A stretch of DNA of 64,000 nucleotides from Furcasterigmium furcatum (Eukaryota; Ascomycota; Sordariomycetes; Glomerellales; Plectosphaerellaceae), in assembly GCA_001599815.1 (NCBI GenBank), contig BCIA01000003.1, positions 5,495,598 to 5,559,597 of the forward strand, given 5' to 3'. Both the position numbers and the translations under genes were made by a program. Shown one piece after another: positions 10,135 through 22,957 of the stretch (the first letter of the stretch is position 1; each line of letters starts with the position of its first letter). The notes under the pieces were generated by a model, which was not told where the DNA came from, made no database searches, and was given only the letters and a program-made list of their open reading frames with translations.

Positions 10135-13100
10135 CTACTTGAACCGTGTCGGCAGGCTGAGTCTGCCCGAAACACCGCCCTGCTCCTCCGCGGCATCCAT
10201 GTACAAATCGATCAGGCAACCCGCAGACCACGCCTGCGTTGGGGACTGAAGACCGAATCAGTCACGATACTTTCACAAGAAAGATGGGGGGAGAGAGAGA
10301 CTTACCGAGTCGCCACAGTACTCGCCGTTCTTTTGCGTCAACTCCGTCAATCCTGCCCACACGCTTTCGCCAATCATCTTCTTGCACCCGATCAGCCGCC
10401 TGGTGACTTGTTGGAACGCCTCCGTCCGACCCTCGTCCGTGTCACGCCTCTTCAGGTCGAACTTGAGCAGCGCGCGCAGGAAGAAACCGGTCGGCCACAG
10501 CCACTCTGGACCTTGGTGGTAATTGCGACCCTTGGAGGTGGCAAAGTCTTCACTGTCCTCGCTGTTGATGTAGTACGGCCGGTAGTTCAGGTCTGCCGGG
10601 TCTAGAGTGGCCATGCCGGTTGGCCCCCGCAGAACGGAATCGGCCAGGCTGAGGGCTTGCAGCGCATGCTCGGGGTCGAACAGCTCAGGTGCAACTGTCA
10701 TTGCAATGGGGAAGTTCGGCCGCAGTTGGTAGTCTTCGTACTCCTTGCCTGACCGGTAAAGGTCCTTGTACATGCCGCGGCGGTTGACAATGGCAGTGTT
10801 GACGTCGTAATTCTTGTCTTCGTCCGCTGACAGGGGCACGAAATAGCAGCGCTCGAAGTTGGCCTTGACGAGATCTGCCCAGGAGGCGAGAGTGATCGAC
10901 GACTCGTCGCTCTTCTTGACCGAGGAGTACTGGTACTTGCCGTCGGCAGAAAGTTTGGCCAGCCAGGCGAGCGTGCTGTAGAGGAGGCCGGTGATCTCGA
11001 CGGCAGCGCCATCGCGAGGCGTGCCCGGAACACCCTTCGAGCCCGCACGGGCACTCTCGCCCATCTTGTCCATCCAAGTGCCGCAGTTGTTCTGGTTGCC
11101 TCCGAACACAATGCCGTTCTCCCAGTCGACCTTGATATCGATGTTGAATCCCTCGTCACTCATCTGCCCGTCAATTGAGGGCCCGGCGTTGGCTTCGCGA
11201 TACGACATGCCCGCGGCATGTCTCTGCAGTGCTTCCTGGATGATGTCTTCAATGGTGCTTTCTTGAGAGTAGGCGCGAGAATCGTCGGTCGCGAACCAGG
11301 TGTCATCGTAAGGCAGGAATCGGCGCTTCACCTTCGTCTTGAGCAGGTCGAGGCCATTGGGGGCGTACTTGGTGTAGTCCTGGATACATTGCAAGAAGAA
11401 CCAGATCGAGTCTCGCGAGTTGTATCGAGGCGCGTTGCCGCTGCTGAGAAGGTTGGGGATCTGGCCGTGCTTCAGCACGCTGGCAAAGGCAAGGATGTGC
11501 TCCTTCGCCTCATCGAAGCGACCAGTGCCGAGGAAGAGGCCGCGCAGGGAGATGAAAACGTCGCGGCCCCAGCATCTGGCCCACTCAACAGCAAAGTGAG
11601 GCAGGCCTGCGGCGAGCGAGGGGACGAGGGTGGAGGGGTAGAGAGATGCCGACTTGACAAGGCCAGTCTGCTGAATGCTAACCATGGCCAAGCTTTGCAG
11701 GAACCATTGGCCTTTCTGGACATTCTCGCTCATGAGCTCAATCCCGTGCTCCCAGGCCGCCAAGTACGACGTCCTCAAGACAAGACCAAAGTAACGGGGC
11801 AGCAGGAAGCTCGGAATGCCACGAATAGCATCGAAGCGCTCCTTGAACCACGCAGCTGGCTTGCCAAGCCTCTCGTAGCCAGGCTTGTGGGACGCGCGCT
11901 CGAGCCTGCCGACAATATAGTCAAGAGCCCACTGCCCATCACGAAGATGCTGGCACAGGGGATGAGCGAGGTTGTTCTCGGGGATGATATCCTTCAACAG
12001 GCTCCACCATCCCTGAAGGCCGGCATAAACCAGCTTGCCATGGCCAGGGATGTCGTAGCAGCCATCCTTGCCCTCGCTACCGTCTCGCTCCTCAGCGTCG
12101 CACTGGTACAGAAGGAAGTTCAGGTCAACCAAACTCAGCTCAGAAAAGGCCTTGCGGGCGCCCGACGTGACGTAGTTGTCCAGACCAGCCGAATGCTCGG
12201 CGGCAGGGATCCAAGTCTCGAACAGTGCGATGCTCCCGGGTGGGAACTTGTCGCGGACCGAAATGACCGTCTCGTCGCCTTTCTGTTCCATGCGGATGCC
12301 GGGGACATCGATGACCCGGCTAGGAAGTCCTCTCAGGAACTTTTTGTCTTCGAGAACCTCCTTCGTTGCTTCGTCGCTCGTGTCAACCTCCAACATCCAG
12401 CTGCCCAAATGGCGGGCTCGTGTACCGGTGAGATGGACGGCATTGAAGGCTCCGTTGCCATTTCCATATCCAGGGAAGGCGGTATGAGCAATGAGGAAAT
12501 AGCCCTTCCTGGATTCAGGGTGAACCCTGTGAACGGTGATGTACTGGTCCTCGTGGTGGATGTGTGTCTCGTCGTAGCCATCCTTGCCCATGAGAGTATG
12601 GATCTGGTTCAAGAGCTTCTTGATGCCGCCGATGCCATTCTTGCCAGCGCCGGTCTTGACAGACTTGCTGGAGGACTCGGAAGTGTAAAGCCTGGTCTCG
12701 TTCACCAGATCAACCAGCTTGGGGTAGATCTCGTCATAGCCCATGACGCTGCCAGTGGCACTAGCACACATGTTGACCAGAGCAGCGTTCGGCAGCGTGT
12801 CGCGAGCATCCCTCTTTTGCGCAGGCGTCTCGTTGTCGTGAGTGCAGTCCATGAAGAGGGCATGCACTGGCACAGGCTTGATCCTTCGGATGATTTCGCG
12901 CGAGGACGAGGAGGAAGAGCCGCCGTTGGCCAGCTCAGTAGGCGACCGAGTTGGGCTCGTGGGCGATTTCGGATCTGCCCGAGAGAGTTCATCGACTTCA
13001 AAACTGCCGATTGGCCGGCCACCGTGCTTGTGAACCAGCCTGCTGAGTTCGCCAGTGCTCCAGGCCTGCATCGCCTCTCGAATAAGAGAACTGAGGCCCA

Positions 13101-14973
13101 GCCTCTTGACGAAAACGTAATCCATCTCCTCGGAGCCGGTGAAGAGCTCGGCCACCACGTAGAGGTCGGGCCGGACGCGGCGGGCTTCGTCGAGGATATG
13201 CTCCGCCACATGCAAGGGTGTCGAATGGCAGTTGTCAATGCGGAAACCCGCAAAGTACTTTGCGAGCATCCTCGCGTATTTGGTCATGTACTCCCAGAGG
13301 AAGGGGCTGTCCTTGGGTCCGGCACCGTATCGTAGCTTGACACAATCGCCCCAGACGATGACTTCTCTTCGGAGATAGACACGGGATTGCGGGCCAGCAT
13401 TATCGACAAGCGCGTTGCCCGCCCAGACCCAACCGTTGTTTGCCAACACCATCTCCTCCTTCTTCAGCTTGGCGGTCGTCTCGTTCTGGGGCAGTCGAGT
13501 GAAGTATGTCTCGACGAGGGGGTTCTCATCGTTGATCTCACCGAGCTTGGGGCCGTGCTCGTCGATGCGGCAGTACTTGATGCGGTTGAACAGCTGATCC
13601 AAGATGACGTCGCTTTCCGCGTCGTATTCTTTGTAAAGTGGCATGTTGACTTCGTCGAGAATGGCGACCATCTTGGTCGTTGCGGCAGACTTATCTGGCG
13701 TGGGACCGCCGTCGCCTTCGTACCGCCCGAAGATGGCAGAGAGAAGACCAGCAGAGACAGCAGGGCTGATCTTTCTCCGGAAACGCTCGCCGAGGCGATC
13801 ATTGTTGAGAAGGCCGTTCTTTACGAGATACTGTGCCTGTTCCTTTTGTGTTGCGCCCTTCAGTCCATCAATCCCACCGGCGCCAACAGCACCTTCGGGA
13901 AAGTCAACATTGCCGGCGGCCCAAGCATCGACAGCGGCCTCGACGTCACGGTCGACATCGATGGCGTAGTATTCCCAAAGGCGTAATTCTGCGATCACGT
14001 TCTTCTTGATGGCCTCCATGATGAGCAACAGCTCATCGTCGGTCTTGAGGATTGTCGGCAGGCCGAGCTTTGCCAAGTTGGAGCTCAGGTCCAGCAGCTT
14101 CTCCTCGAGAACGTAAGCAGATTCGAGCCAAGGAGCCGTAATGAGGTTGTATCCCGAGTCAGGGTGCTCCTGCAACCACTTGCTGTTGTGAGCCGTGTGA
14201 TTCAGGACAATGTCCGTCAGGCTCAGGAGGGAATGATTTCTCTCCAAGCTGCCCACCATTCCCTGGACATCCTTTTCGCCATTGGGGAAGCATTCTGGGT
14301 CCCAGCCCAGCTGGTCGTATAAGCTGTAGGGAGAGTTGGAGGCGCCGCGAACTTGCAGCGGTGTGAAATGGATCATGTTGTATCCCCTCTCGCTGATGCC
14401 GCGGAGGTGTTGTTCCCAGTCTTGAGGGTACTTGCCCATGAACTTGCTGATGACGGAGAAGATAGACAGCGCGGGCAACGGCAGGGGCCGGCCATCGAGC
14501 GACAAGCGAGGCGCAACATCGATATAGTACAAGGGGGTCTTCTTGTGAGAGACCGGGACAGGTGATGAGTGGCCGGGGCCTGTGACGAGATCGGGAAGCT
14601 CGGCGTAGGTGGTGTAGAAGGCATATGCGCCGGCATGAAAGATTGGAATGGAGATCTCGATGGTGCGATTGAAGTCTGGCACAAGCCTGGAGCACAAAGG
14701 GCACGTCAGTATCTATCCAGATGCCGGAGAAGACCAAGCGCCGGGAGCTGTCACGTACTTGAACTCGCGGAACTGGTCCCTGTGGAACTCTTCGCCCTGC
14801 TCGGGGATGTTCACCCAGAGGCTTCCATGTCGGCAGATGGAGGAGGTTCCCTCGATGGCGAAGCGGATGGTCACGGGCTCGTTTGTTTTAGGGGCGAGGT
14901 AGATGTACTCGCCGGCAATCTGGGGCGAGCCGTCGTCGTTGAGAGGCAGGAGGTATACCTCGTTGGAAACCAT
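10135..14973 (-). CDS. GDB1: glycogen debranching enzyme (4-alpha-glucanotransferase / amylo-alpha-1,6-glucosidase)
   Basis: Three exons, about 1568 residues. Introns are 14687-14758 (GTACGT...TCCAG) and 10246-10305 (GTAAGT...TTCAG). The short last exon restores the conserved C-terminus CGDSSPTQAWSAGCLIDLY, which the main frame alone would miss. The start is the ATG at 14973 (MVSNEVYLLPL); another ATG lies five codons upstream. The N-terminal half is the glucanotransferase: GYNMIHFTPLQVRGASNSPY, DIVLNHTAHNS and FRIDNCHSTPLHVAE, which holds the catalytic Asp. The C-terminal half is the GH133-type glucosidase: VEWARCWGRDVFISLRGLFL and EWLWPTGFFLRALLKF. The enzyme moves maltotriosyl groups and removes the remaining 1,6-linked glucose at glycogen branch points in the cytosol. 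Length matches eukaryotic homologues (about 1530 residues). Confidence 0.96.
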
Positions 14974-17900
14974 GGTTCTTGGGATCATTGTCAGCCAAGG
15001 ACCTGGGAGCTGCGTGCCCCGCGGACGATCAATGGAAGCCGGCGGCGCCGATCATGTAGTGGATGGGCAGATCGCAGATCGCAGAGCCGCAGAGTTTCGC
15101 ACGGGAGGTATTTCTAGACAGACATGGACTGGGGAGGGCGCAGAGGGTCGCCGCGAGGGGGGAGCTCGGGGGTGGAGGGGAGAGGCGGCAGAGTATGGGG
15201 GAGTTGGGAGAATATGAAGCGCGGAGGGATGAGGTGGTGGCACAAGGAAGTACTAGGAGAGGCTGTTGGATGATATGATGTTGAAGAACAAGGATTGATG
15301 GTCTTGGAGAGCTCTCCTCTCGTAGAGAGGTACGCCGTGGAGGAGGGGGAGGGGACCTAAGGCAGGGCACGGAAAGAAGCAGCCAAGGTAGCGAGGTAGG
15401 TAAGGCGCGAGCGGTGAAGGACAGAGGACGCCGTGTGAGGTGAATGTCGAGTCCAGGTGAGGCCAAGATGGCGCGTGGTGACGAGGAGGGACAGGGGCAG
15501 ATGACGCCGGGCGAGGGAAGAAGCAGGATGAGGTGGTGGGTGGGATAAGGTACGGACGGGAAGGGAAGGGGCAGGGCGTCATGAAACGAAGTTCTGGCAC
15601 GAGCAGCTGGAGCTCTCCTGCTGCTTCACCAACCTAGACGCGGAAGAATCCAATCCATAGGGCCCAGGCCCAAACCCGAAGCGGCATGGGTGCGGCCAAG
15701 AGCTAATACCAAAGGTACTAGATGGTTGATGGATGGTGGCAGGCAGCTCACCGACAGCCGCCCGAGCCCAATGACAATGGCCGGAAGCTCACCTCACCTT
15801 GCTTCTCCCGGCCGAGCCATTGGGTCCGTCTTCTTCATGGAAGCTGCCCGTCTTCCAAGGTTGGGGGTTCACTGCACCCGTACTCGTACTGGTCGCGCAT
15901 GGTGGCGTGTTCTGGGGCTGGGACTGGGCTGGACGTTGGAAGAGCTGTTCGAGGTCATTCTTACCTGCCAGAGCTGGGCACCTTGTGGGTGCCGGGGCGT
16001 GCAATTGCGGATGAACTGGATCGCAGAGGAAACGAAATGCCTCAATGGCTTGTTCTGCTGACCGGAAAATTTGACAAGCTGGCAGTGAGTGTGCTGACAG
16101 TTCGAGGGGGCGGGATTCCGTCGTCAAGCGGGTCGTCGGACGGCCAGGCTGAAGAAGAAAAATAAGGGCGGCGGCTGGCGGGATGGATAGTCGCAAGCTA
16201 CTTGAAGCTGGTGAGGTACTTAGTTGTCGCCCACGATCCGAAGATGGATGTTCCCTGACCCGGAGACGAAGCTCCCCCTCCCCGTGGTTACGTCACAATG
16301 CACAAGCTCACTGCTCCTTGGGGCCTAGCGGCTTCGCGACAAGCGACGCAGAGGCCTTTTCCCGCCCTGTGCCGCTGGAATCAAGCTCTCCTTAGCGCCT
16401 CCAGGTCCCACGGCAGCTTCGCGTCAGGTCAGATCGTGATCATCGCGGCGTCGAGAGCTTCTAGACCTCTCCATTGAGGGGCAGGTCGGCGACGGTGAGG
16501 CCACGTCCTGGCACTTCATATTTCCCCTGCATGTTCTTTCGTCTGGGTTTCCAAAACTGCGCCGGCATCGGGGCCAATCCTGCTGGAGGATCTGACCGCT
16601 CCGGATGACGTCTGGCTGCATGATGGGAACGCCCAGAAGGACAGCAGGAGGAGTAAGCAGCATCGCGATCGGTCAGAATCGGTAAGGCCAAGCGATGGGC
16701 TGTCAAGAGACGCGGTCAATGCTTTGCCAATACGAAGATTTCTGCTCACAATTGAGCTCCCTGGACGCTGTGCTTGGCAAAAGGAAAAGGGGAGGATATT
16801 GATCACGACGGCATGTGTTAAGGCTTCATGGACCTCAGTGCTGCTGCATGATCTGACGCCCGTGGCTTTTTGCATCACCTTGATACGGCTTTGACCAAAC
16901 CCCATAATCCTTCGGGCTGGCCTGGCTCTGTTTCGCCATGTGGCATCATCGGGATTGTGAAATCAAGGCCGAGGAGACCGGAACCCAATGGTGGTCCGCC
17001 TCGAGCGCCACGCTGGGGACGGCCAAACAATGCCATTGCTCGATCAGATGAATGCAATTGACTTTCGAGTCCGGGGCAGGAAACGTCCCGCGGCACCGGC
17101 TCGGCCAGCCGTCCCTTTCCCCAGGTTCGCCCTTCCTAGAAGCGCAAGCAGAGCGGCGATCATCTGCTGCCGAGTCGTGCATCTCAGGGGCAACCTCGAG
17201 AGGAGGGAGAAAAAATAAAACAAAAATGTCGGAAATGTTGCGACGGGCTCGCGCTGACATGTGAAAGCCCGCTCCCCATCCCGGCCGCTGTCCACTTCCC
17301 GTCCGCTTGGGAATGGGATCCGCGGTGCGTCGATCAGCGGCCGGCAGACACTCGCCTCGATCCGACGCTGTCTGTGGCAGTGCGGCCAAGGCGCCCGTGA
17401 TTGTCACGATCGTTCTAGAAATAGAAAAGAACCACTGTCATCTGGCCGCGATCAGCGACAAAACCTCGGCCGGCGCTGGCCTTCGGACATGGCCGGCCGA
17501 GGAAGCTCCCTTGGCTCGCTGGGTGGTGTGAGGCTGGAGTCGTCCAATGTGCCACCCGCCACGAGTCCACGACCCCAAAATCTCAACCCCCTGCACTTTT
17601 CGTTGGGAGTCCTTGCCCCCTCCGGAAGGCGGTCAGCCCTTCTGCCGGGCCCCCGTCCACCCAAAGGCGCCCTCTTGTCGGGGGATTTGGGGCATGGCTG
17701 CCCCTCTGAGACTCCGGGTCTGGCTCGTGAAAGCCCACTGGACGAGCGACGGGTCTCGTGCTTCGGCACCCCGCGCTAGCTGCTGGCCCGTCCCTCCAAC
17801 GTCCTCGTCCCCGGTGCTCAGCTTGGACAGAATCGTCACCAAAAACGAACGAGGGGTCTTCTTTCGGCCATTCAACTGCCCACGACAGCCACACCTCACC

Positions 17901-18094
17901 TCCCGGTTCCTCTACACACTTAATCTGGCTTGTCCGCTCCCAATTCCTCCCTCCACAATCTGCTCTCTCCTCTCCATATGCTCCTCCGCCTCCGTCTTCC
18001 TCCAGCGAGACCGACCCTGACGACAATCCTCAACGCTTCCTACAGCCATCCTCGATACCCCACTCGACACTTCTCCTCCTCCCTCCCAAGCAAG
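14974..18094. other. 3.1-kb gene-free interval
   Basis: Between the divergent debranching enzyme and glycerol-3-phosphate dehydrogenase genes. It should contain both promoters and leaders. The last 160 bases are CT-rich (many CTCCTC runs), typical of a highly expressed fungal leader. No gene is supported, although an upstream in-frame ATG at 17978 belongs to the next gene's leader. Confidence 0.5.
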
Positions 18095-19489
18095 ATGGCG
18101 AGCCTTGCCGCAGACAAGAAGCACAAGGTGACGATCATTGGCTCCGGAAACTGGTGAGTGCCCTCGTCCGTCTTCTAGCCGTCCCGTCCACCACTGACAT
18201 TGCTCCCCAGGGGCTCGACCATCTCCAAGATCATTGCCGAGAACACAAAGGAGTACCCCGACCTGTTCGAGGAGCAGGTCCGCATGTGGGTGTATGAGGA
18301 GGATGTCGTCCTTCCCGAAGACTCTCCCTACTACGACGCGGCCATCGGCTCTTCTCCTCAAAAGCTCACCCACATCATCAACACCCACCACGAGAACACC
18401 AAGTACCTGCCCGGCATCCGCCTGCCCGACAACCTCCTCGCCGTCCCCTCCGTCGTCGACGCTGCTCGCGACTCGAGCATTCTCATCTTCAACCTTCCCC
18501 ATCAGTTCATCGGAAATGTCTGCAAGCAGCTCAGCGGCCACATCCTGCCTTTCGCCCGTGGCATCTCCTGCATCAAGGGAGTGAATGTCTCGGACGACGG
18601 CATCTCGCTCTTCTCGGAGTGGATCGGTGATGGACTCGGCATCTACGTCGGCGCCCTCTCCGGCGCCAACATCGCGTCCGAGATCGCCGCCGAGAAGTGG
18701 TCAGAGACCACCATCGCCTACGACCCCCCTCCGATGGACAACTCCCGCGTGCCCACCCCGAGCGCCACCTCCCGCACAGCCTCCCCCGGGCATAATGCCT
18801 CCTCCGCGTCGGCCGTCGGCTCCGCCATCGCCAACGGCACCAACAAGCTTATCGACGGCCTGAAAGCCCTGACCCCGTCCGATGGCCATCAGCAGCACCT
18901 GGACGCCCGCGGCCGGGCCTCCAAGACCAAGCTCACCCCCGTGCCCGCCACATACCCGCCCCTCGACCACGAGACCTTCAAGCGCCTCTTCCACCGCCCC
19001 TACTTCCACGTCCGCATGGTCTCCGACGTCGCCGGCGTCTCCCTCGGCGGCGCCCTCAAGAACATCGTCGCCCTCGCCGCCGGCTTCGTCGACGGCCGCG
19101 GCTGGGGCGACAACGCCAAGGCCGCCATCATGCGCGTCGGCCTACTCGAGATGGTCAACTTCGGCCGCGAGTTCTTCGGCCAGACCGTCCGCCCCTCCAC
19201 CTTCACCGAGGAGTCCGCCGGCGTCGCCGACCTCATCACCTCGTGCTCGGGCGGCCGCAACTTCCGCTGCGCCCGCAAGGCCGTGCTCGAGGGCCTCTCC
19301 GTGCAGGAGATCGAGGCGCGCGACCTCGACGGCCAGAAGCTGCAGGGCACCAGCACCGCCGCCGAGGTCAACAGCTTCCTCAAGGCGAGGGGGCTCGAGA
19401 AGGACTACCCCCTGTTCACCGCCGTGCACGAGATCCTGGAGGGCAGGAACAGCGTCGACGACATCCCGCACCTGGTCTCCGATAACTAG
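18095..19489 (+). CDS. GPD1: glycerol-3-phosphate dehydrogenase (NAD+)
   Basis: Two exons, 445 residues. The intron is 18154-18210 (GTGAGT...CACTGAC...CCCAG). It lies just after the first half of the Rossmann glycine motif, and splicing gives VTIIGSGNWGSTISK. The enzyme reduces dihydroxyacetone phosphate to glycerol 3-phosphate for lipid and glycerol synthesis, redox balance and osmoadaptation. Family signatures follow: ILIFNLPHQFIGNVCKQL, ARGISCIKGVN, GALSGANIASEIA, VSLGGALKNIVALAAGF, and a GRN-type substrate loop in SCSGGRNFRCA. A Ser/Thr/Pro-rich insert of about 70 residues (roughly 155-225) sits between the NAD and catalytic domains. The frame is open upstream to an ATG at 17978, which would add a 39-residue Arg/Ser-rich extension resembling a mitochondrial presequence. 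The MASLAADKK start gives the usual cytosolic form. Confidence 0.95.
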
Positions 19490-19955
19490 GATTTAATTAA
19501 TGGAGACTGGTCGGGAGGAGGAAAGAGGCTGCTCTTCCGGAGCCGGCATTTCACGGTAGATCTGACGAGGCGTTCTGGTTCTCGAAGTAGGAATGGGGAA
19601 AGGTAGACGACACGTTGATATCCAGAGTTTACACTCATCCATGGCCAAGGAGATTGAAATGGGAACTTCATTACCGATTCACGGTCTGTGCGTGCGAGCG
19701 TGATGATTGTCTGGCAAGGTGCGGTGCCGCGTGTTCGCGAGTTCATGATTCATCCCCTTTTCAAACAGGAGCCTCTGGTGTCGCCGCAACAGCAAATGCA
19801 TCAACCAATTCAACACTTGGAGCCTCGAGAATACGGACTGCGCAGATTGAAAGTGATGTGGGGTTTGATTCCCAAAAACAAGTCTGTTCGAATGATATTG
19901 GCAACAGAAAAGCAACATGTCTATCCCCGAAAGCCCGCCAACTCAGCATCTTCAC
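19490..19955. other. intergenic, convergent 3' ends
   Basis: Separates the convergent stop codons of the glycerol-3-phosphate dehydrogenase and small Ser/His/Lys-rich genes. Nothing else is seen. Confidence 0.4.
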
Positions 19956-20225
19956 TCATTTCCCCGACTTCTTGTGCCCCTTGTGGCTCTTGTGGCTCTT
20001 GGAACCATGTCCCTGACCATAAGCCGCCGTGTCCACGTTGCCGATGGCGTTGTACGGCGAGTCGTGCGGCTGCTCATTGTACCAGCGGTCCATGGCTGTG
20101 GACATATCGGTGGATGTGGCGCCCGAGCCGTACCGATATTGACCGGCGCCGGCCCCTGAGGAGGAGGACGGGTCTGAGCCGTGCTGGACGGACATGCCTT
20201 TGCGTTGTTCGTTCGTGAGGGCCAT
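19956..20225 (-). CDS. small Ser/Gly/His/Lys-rich hypothetical protein
   Basis: 89 residues from an ATG at 20225 in a strong context (CACCATGGCC). The protein is hydrophilic: MALTNEQRKGMSVQ, a Ser/Gly linker, a central DRWYNEQPHDSPYNAIGNVD and a basic tail of Lys/Ser/His repeats. No signal peptide, membrane segment or known domain is visible. An alternative first exon exists: ATG at 20296 (MGHKTASSSKSHSK), donor GTAAGA at 20250 and acceptor at 20174. It joins the same downstream frame and gives 87 residues with Lys/Ser/His-rich ends on both sides. I prefer the 20225 start for its context and because the intron branch point is weak. Function unknown. Confidence 0.55.
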   Translation of the reverse strand: MALTNEQRKGMSVQHGSDPSSSSGAGAGQYRYGSGATSTDMSTAMDRWYNEQPHDSPYNAIGNVDTAAYGQGHGSKSHKSHKGHKKSGK

Positions 20226-20296
20226 GGTGAGAGGTGGGAGGGGTTCTTACTAGTCTTGGAGTGGCTCTTGGAGCTGGATGCGGTCTTGTGGCCCAT

Positions 20297-22846
20297 CTTT
20301 TATGGTGATTTGTCAGGATAATGTGCGAGAGCGAGGTTGTTATGCAGAACTGGTGACTGGAGAGTGCGCCTGGCGATGCTGTGGCTTTGATGAGATGTAT
20401 TTGTTGCTGATGCTGATGCTCTGAAGCCATCTCATCTTCGAGGGCCTTTCTTCGCCTTTTATACCAGTCTGATTCCATTCAAGCCATCCTCGCCAAGCTT
20501 CCAGTTCGTCTGTCAGCTGCATGTCTCGGCGTCTCTGACAGCTATCAACCACTCCTCATCCACGCGACATATGCATGACCCTGACAGCGCCATCGTCTGC
20601 CAAATGGTCCTCGCGTCGCTATTCGACCGGTAGGCTCATGCATACTGCCCCGACGCCATAGTACGATGTCTCAACTCGGGCATGACGGGGGCGCTTAGCC
20701 CAGGGGCGCCTCCGCGAGGACTTTTTCGCCGTTTGTACCACGACAGCAGCGCCCACGGGTGAACAACCCGAAGCCGAGGGAGGATTGCCATGTGGGCACA
20801 TGCACCTGGACACCTTGCCTGGAGGGAAGCATGCGTCCTCCGGCGCCGAGGCTCCTCCCTTGTGCCATGGTCAAGAGTATCAGCTCGAGGGATGAGGCGG
20901 ACCGGCTCGTGAACTTGAGACAATTCTCTTCTTGGAGTCGGTAAAAGTTGTCCTTGTGCGAGCGGCGCCGTCCCTGTTCTTGGCTCGAGCACGGCACTGG
21001 CGGATGGATCACCGCGGGAATCAATAATCGTTGAGACGACGAGACGAGGGACGATCTGTGCGGAAATTGGTATCATACCACTGACAAAGTCGCAGCGAAT
21101 CCTCGCATTCGGCCCTGGGCGCACCGCCGGTTTCACCCAAGCTGCCTTACAGGTATATACAGGACGATTACCGACGCCGGCAAGGCCCAGGAAGGACGTG
21201 ATTTGTCGGGGGGTCCTGACAGCATGGGCCTGCTCCTGCTGTACGACTCGGGGGTCATTCGCGCCAGCCCCTCCGTCAGGCGTGGGCGCGGACGACCGCT
21301 TCTCCCTGCATATGTGCAGATCACGGGTGCCCTGACAGGAGTATTGGTTCGTCTCGGTGCCTCGCGCAATCTTGTCATCGCCTTGTCCCGGGTTGCTGCA
21401 GAGCAGAGCATCGAATATTTCATGTCCCACGTGCACAGTCTCTGTTCCGAACGTTGGGGAGCTCGCAACGTGGTCCTTTTCGGGAGGTCTATTTTCGTTT
21501 AGCACACGAGATGTCTGACCTTTGGGTCGCCCATTGGATCTGGTACGGCCGGCTCAGCATGAGAAGGTTGCGACATGGCGTGTTCTAACGTCGCCTTCGC
21601 GAAGCTGGAGAACAGGATGAACAAGGACGAAGCAATAGTCCTCGGCCCTGAAAACTCTGACTGCAGGAACTTCAGCTGGCCGTGCTTGGCTGATCGTCCG
21701 GGTGTTCCCCGAGACATTAATGGGATGATGTGTCCGCATGGAAGGTCCCGGTAAAGCACAACGGCGACGATCACCACTCTATTCTAAACACAACCGAGAC
21801 GGCCGTTCTGCATAATTTCTCGAAACTTCACGCAGATCTTGACGTGTTCAGATGACCCAACCATGACGATCTTCGTTGTACGTTATGTTCCTTCTAGGAA
21901 TGGAGGAGTCTGGGAGTAAGACAGGTACTATTCGGCTTCACCGATATCTACCACCTCCCCAGCATCAACCTGGCAGCGGGATGGGTTGCCCGGGTCCTCG
22001 CTCAGGAGATACTCTTATGCTTGACCTCTGACAGCAGCCAAGTCTTCTCGACCCTCGGAAGACGTGGAGTCCTCGACCTGAATAGAACGCCCACGTCACA
22101 CATCATGTGATCTGCAGTAGTCTTGTGCCACAAGAATCCCTGGGCATCCAAAAGGTCAGTCCACCTGCAGCCACTCCGAGGACGGGGAATGTTCGAGGCA
22201 CCGTCTCATGCTCATTGCACCGCTTGGGCGCCATGATGACGGCTAGCTCTCGGAGGCTAGATAACAGTGTAAACGCAGCATAAGGCGACGTATCCAAGGT
22301 TTGGTACGACTCTGCAGCGCATGGTGAAGAATGGTAGAACGCCTGTCAGCTTATCTCGATGACCAGCGACCACCTTGATCAGCCTGTCGCGACGCGATCA
22401 ACCTGATGCGAGCTGATCGATAGATTGGATCTACTTCCTGTTAGCCGGGCAAGTGATGTGAAATAAATGATCAGAACTGGGGTCCTGAAAGTTATGATGA
22501 ATTGCGCTGCCTCGCCTCTGGAGGTGACGTCCCCAATCCGACTTACACAAATTCCGGCATGGAAGGTGGCCACCGTGCTGCGGCAGAGGGAAATGAGGCA
22601 TGGCTGCCAGAGGATAAGGGCTGAGCTTTCGCATCTTACATAATTTACCCAAGGCTACTTTTCTTGATTGACATTAATTATCCATCATCGAACTCGGCCC
22701 ATTCGCTTCTTTGGACATGGCTTTGTTCACAATACAGCCATTTAGCCCCCTGTCGGAATCGGCGGTCACCTCCCGGCCGAATTAGGCGACTGGGTGTCCG
22801 GGCAAGCCTTAGATTTTAGATTCACAGGCCCATTTCGACAACGAAC
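20297..22846. other. 2.5-kb gene-poor flank
   Basis: Contains the upstream region of the small gene and then no convincing gene. One 289-codon open frame on the minus strand (20636-21505) has no domain-like features and many Arg/Pro runs, so I treat it as chance. It forms the left border of the catabolic cluster together with the tRNA gene. Confidence 0.45.
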
Positions 22847-22937
22847 GCTCTGTTGGTCTAGTGGTATGATTCCTGCTTTGGGTGACGTAAGCCTCTCAAG
22901 CTTGCAGGAGGTCCCGCGTTCAAACCGCGGACAGAGC
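22847..22937 (+). tRNA. tRNA-Pro(TGG) with 20-nt intron
   Basis: The acceptor stem GCTCTGT pairs perfectly with ACAGAGC. The D arm is GTCTAGTGGTATGAT. The anticodon stem is CCTGC/GCAGG around TTTGGG with anticodon TGG at 22879-22881. The T arm is CCGCG-TTCAAAC-CGCGG. A 20-nt intron (22883-22902) sits one base after the anticodon, the usual place for eukaryotic nuclear tRNA introns. The mature length is 71 nt before CCA addition. Confidence 0.93.
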
Positions 22938-22951
22938 CCTGCTATGTCTGG

Positions 22952-22957
22952 TTTTTT
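22952..22957 (+). terminator. RNA polymerase III terminator
   Basis: A run of six T residues 14 nt after the end of the tRNA-Pro gene, as expected for polymerase III termination. Confidence 0.8.

Noticed and set aside
11218..13335. 705-codon open frame on the plus strand
   Set aside because: Entirely antisense to the debranching enzyme coding sequence; composition reflects the codon bias of the real gene and no domain is seen.
20636..21505. 289-codon open frame on the minus strand in the gene-poor flank
   Set aside because: No domain, signal or repeat; rich in Arg and Pro; a gene is not supported without expression data.
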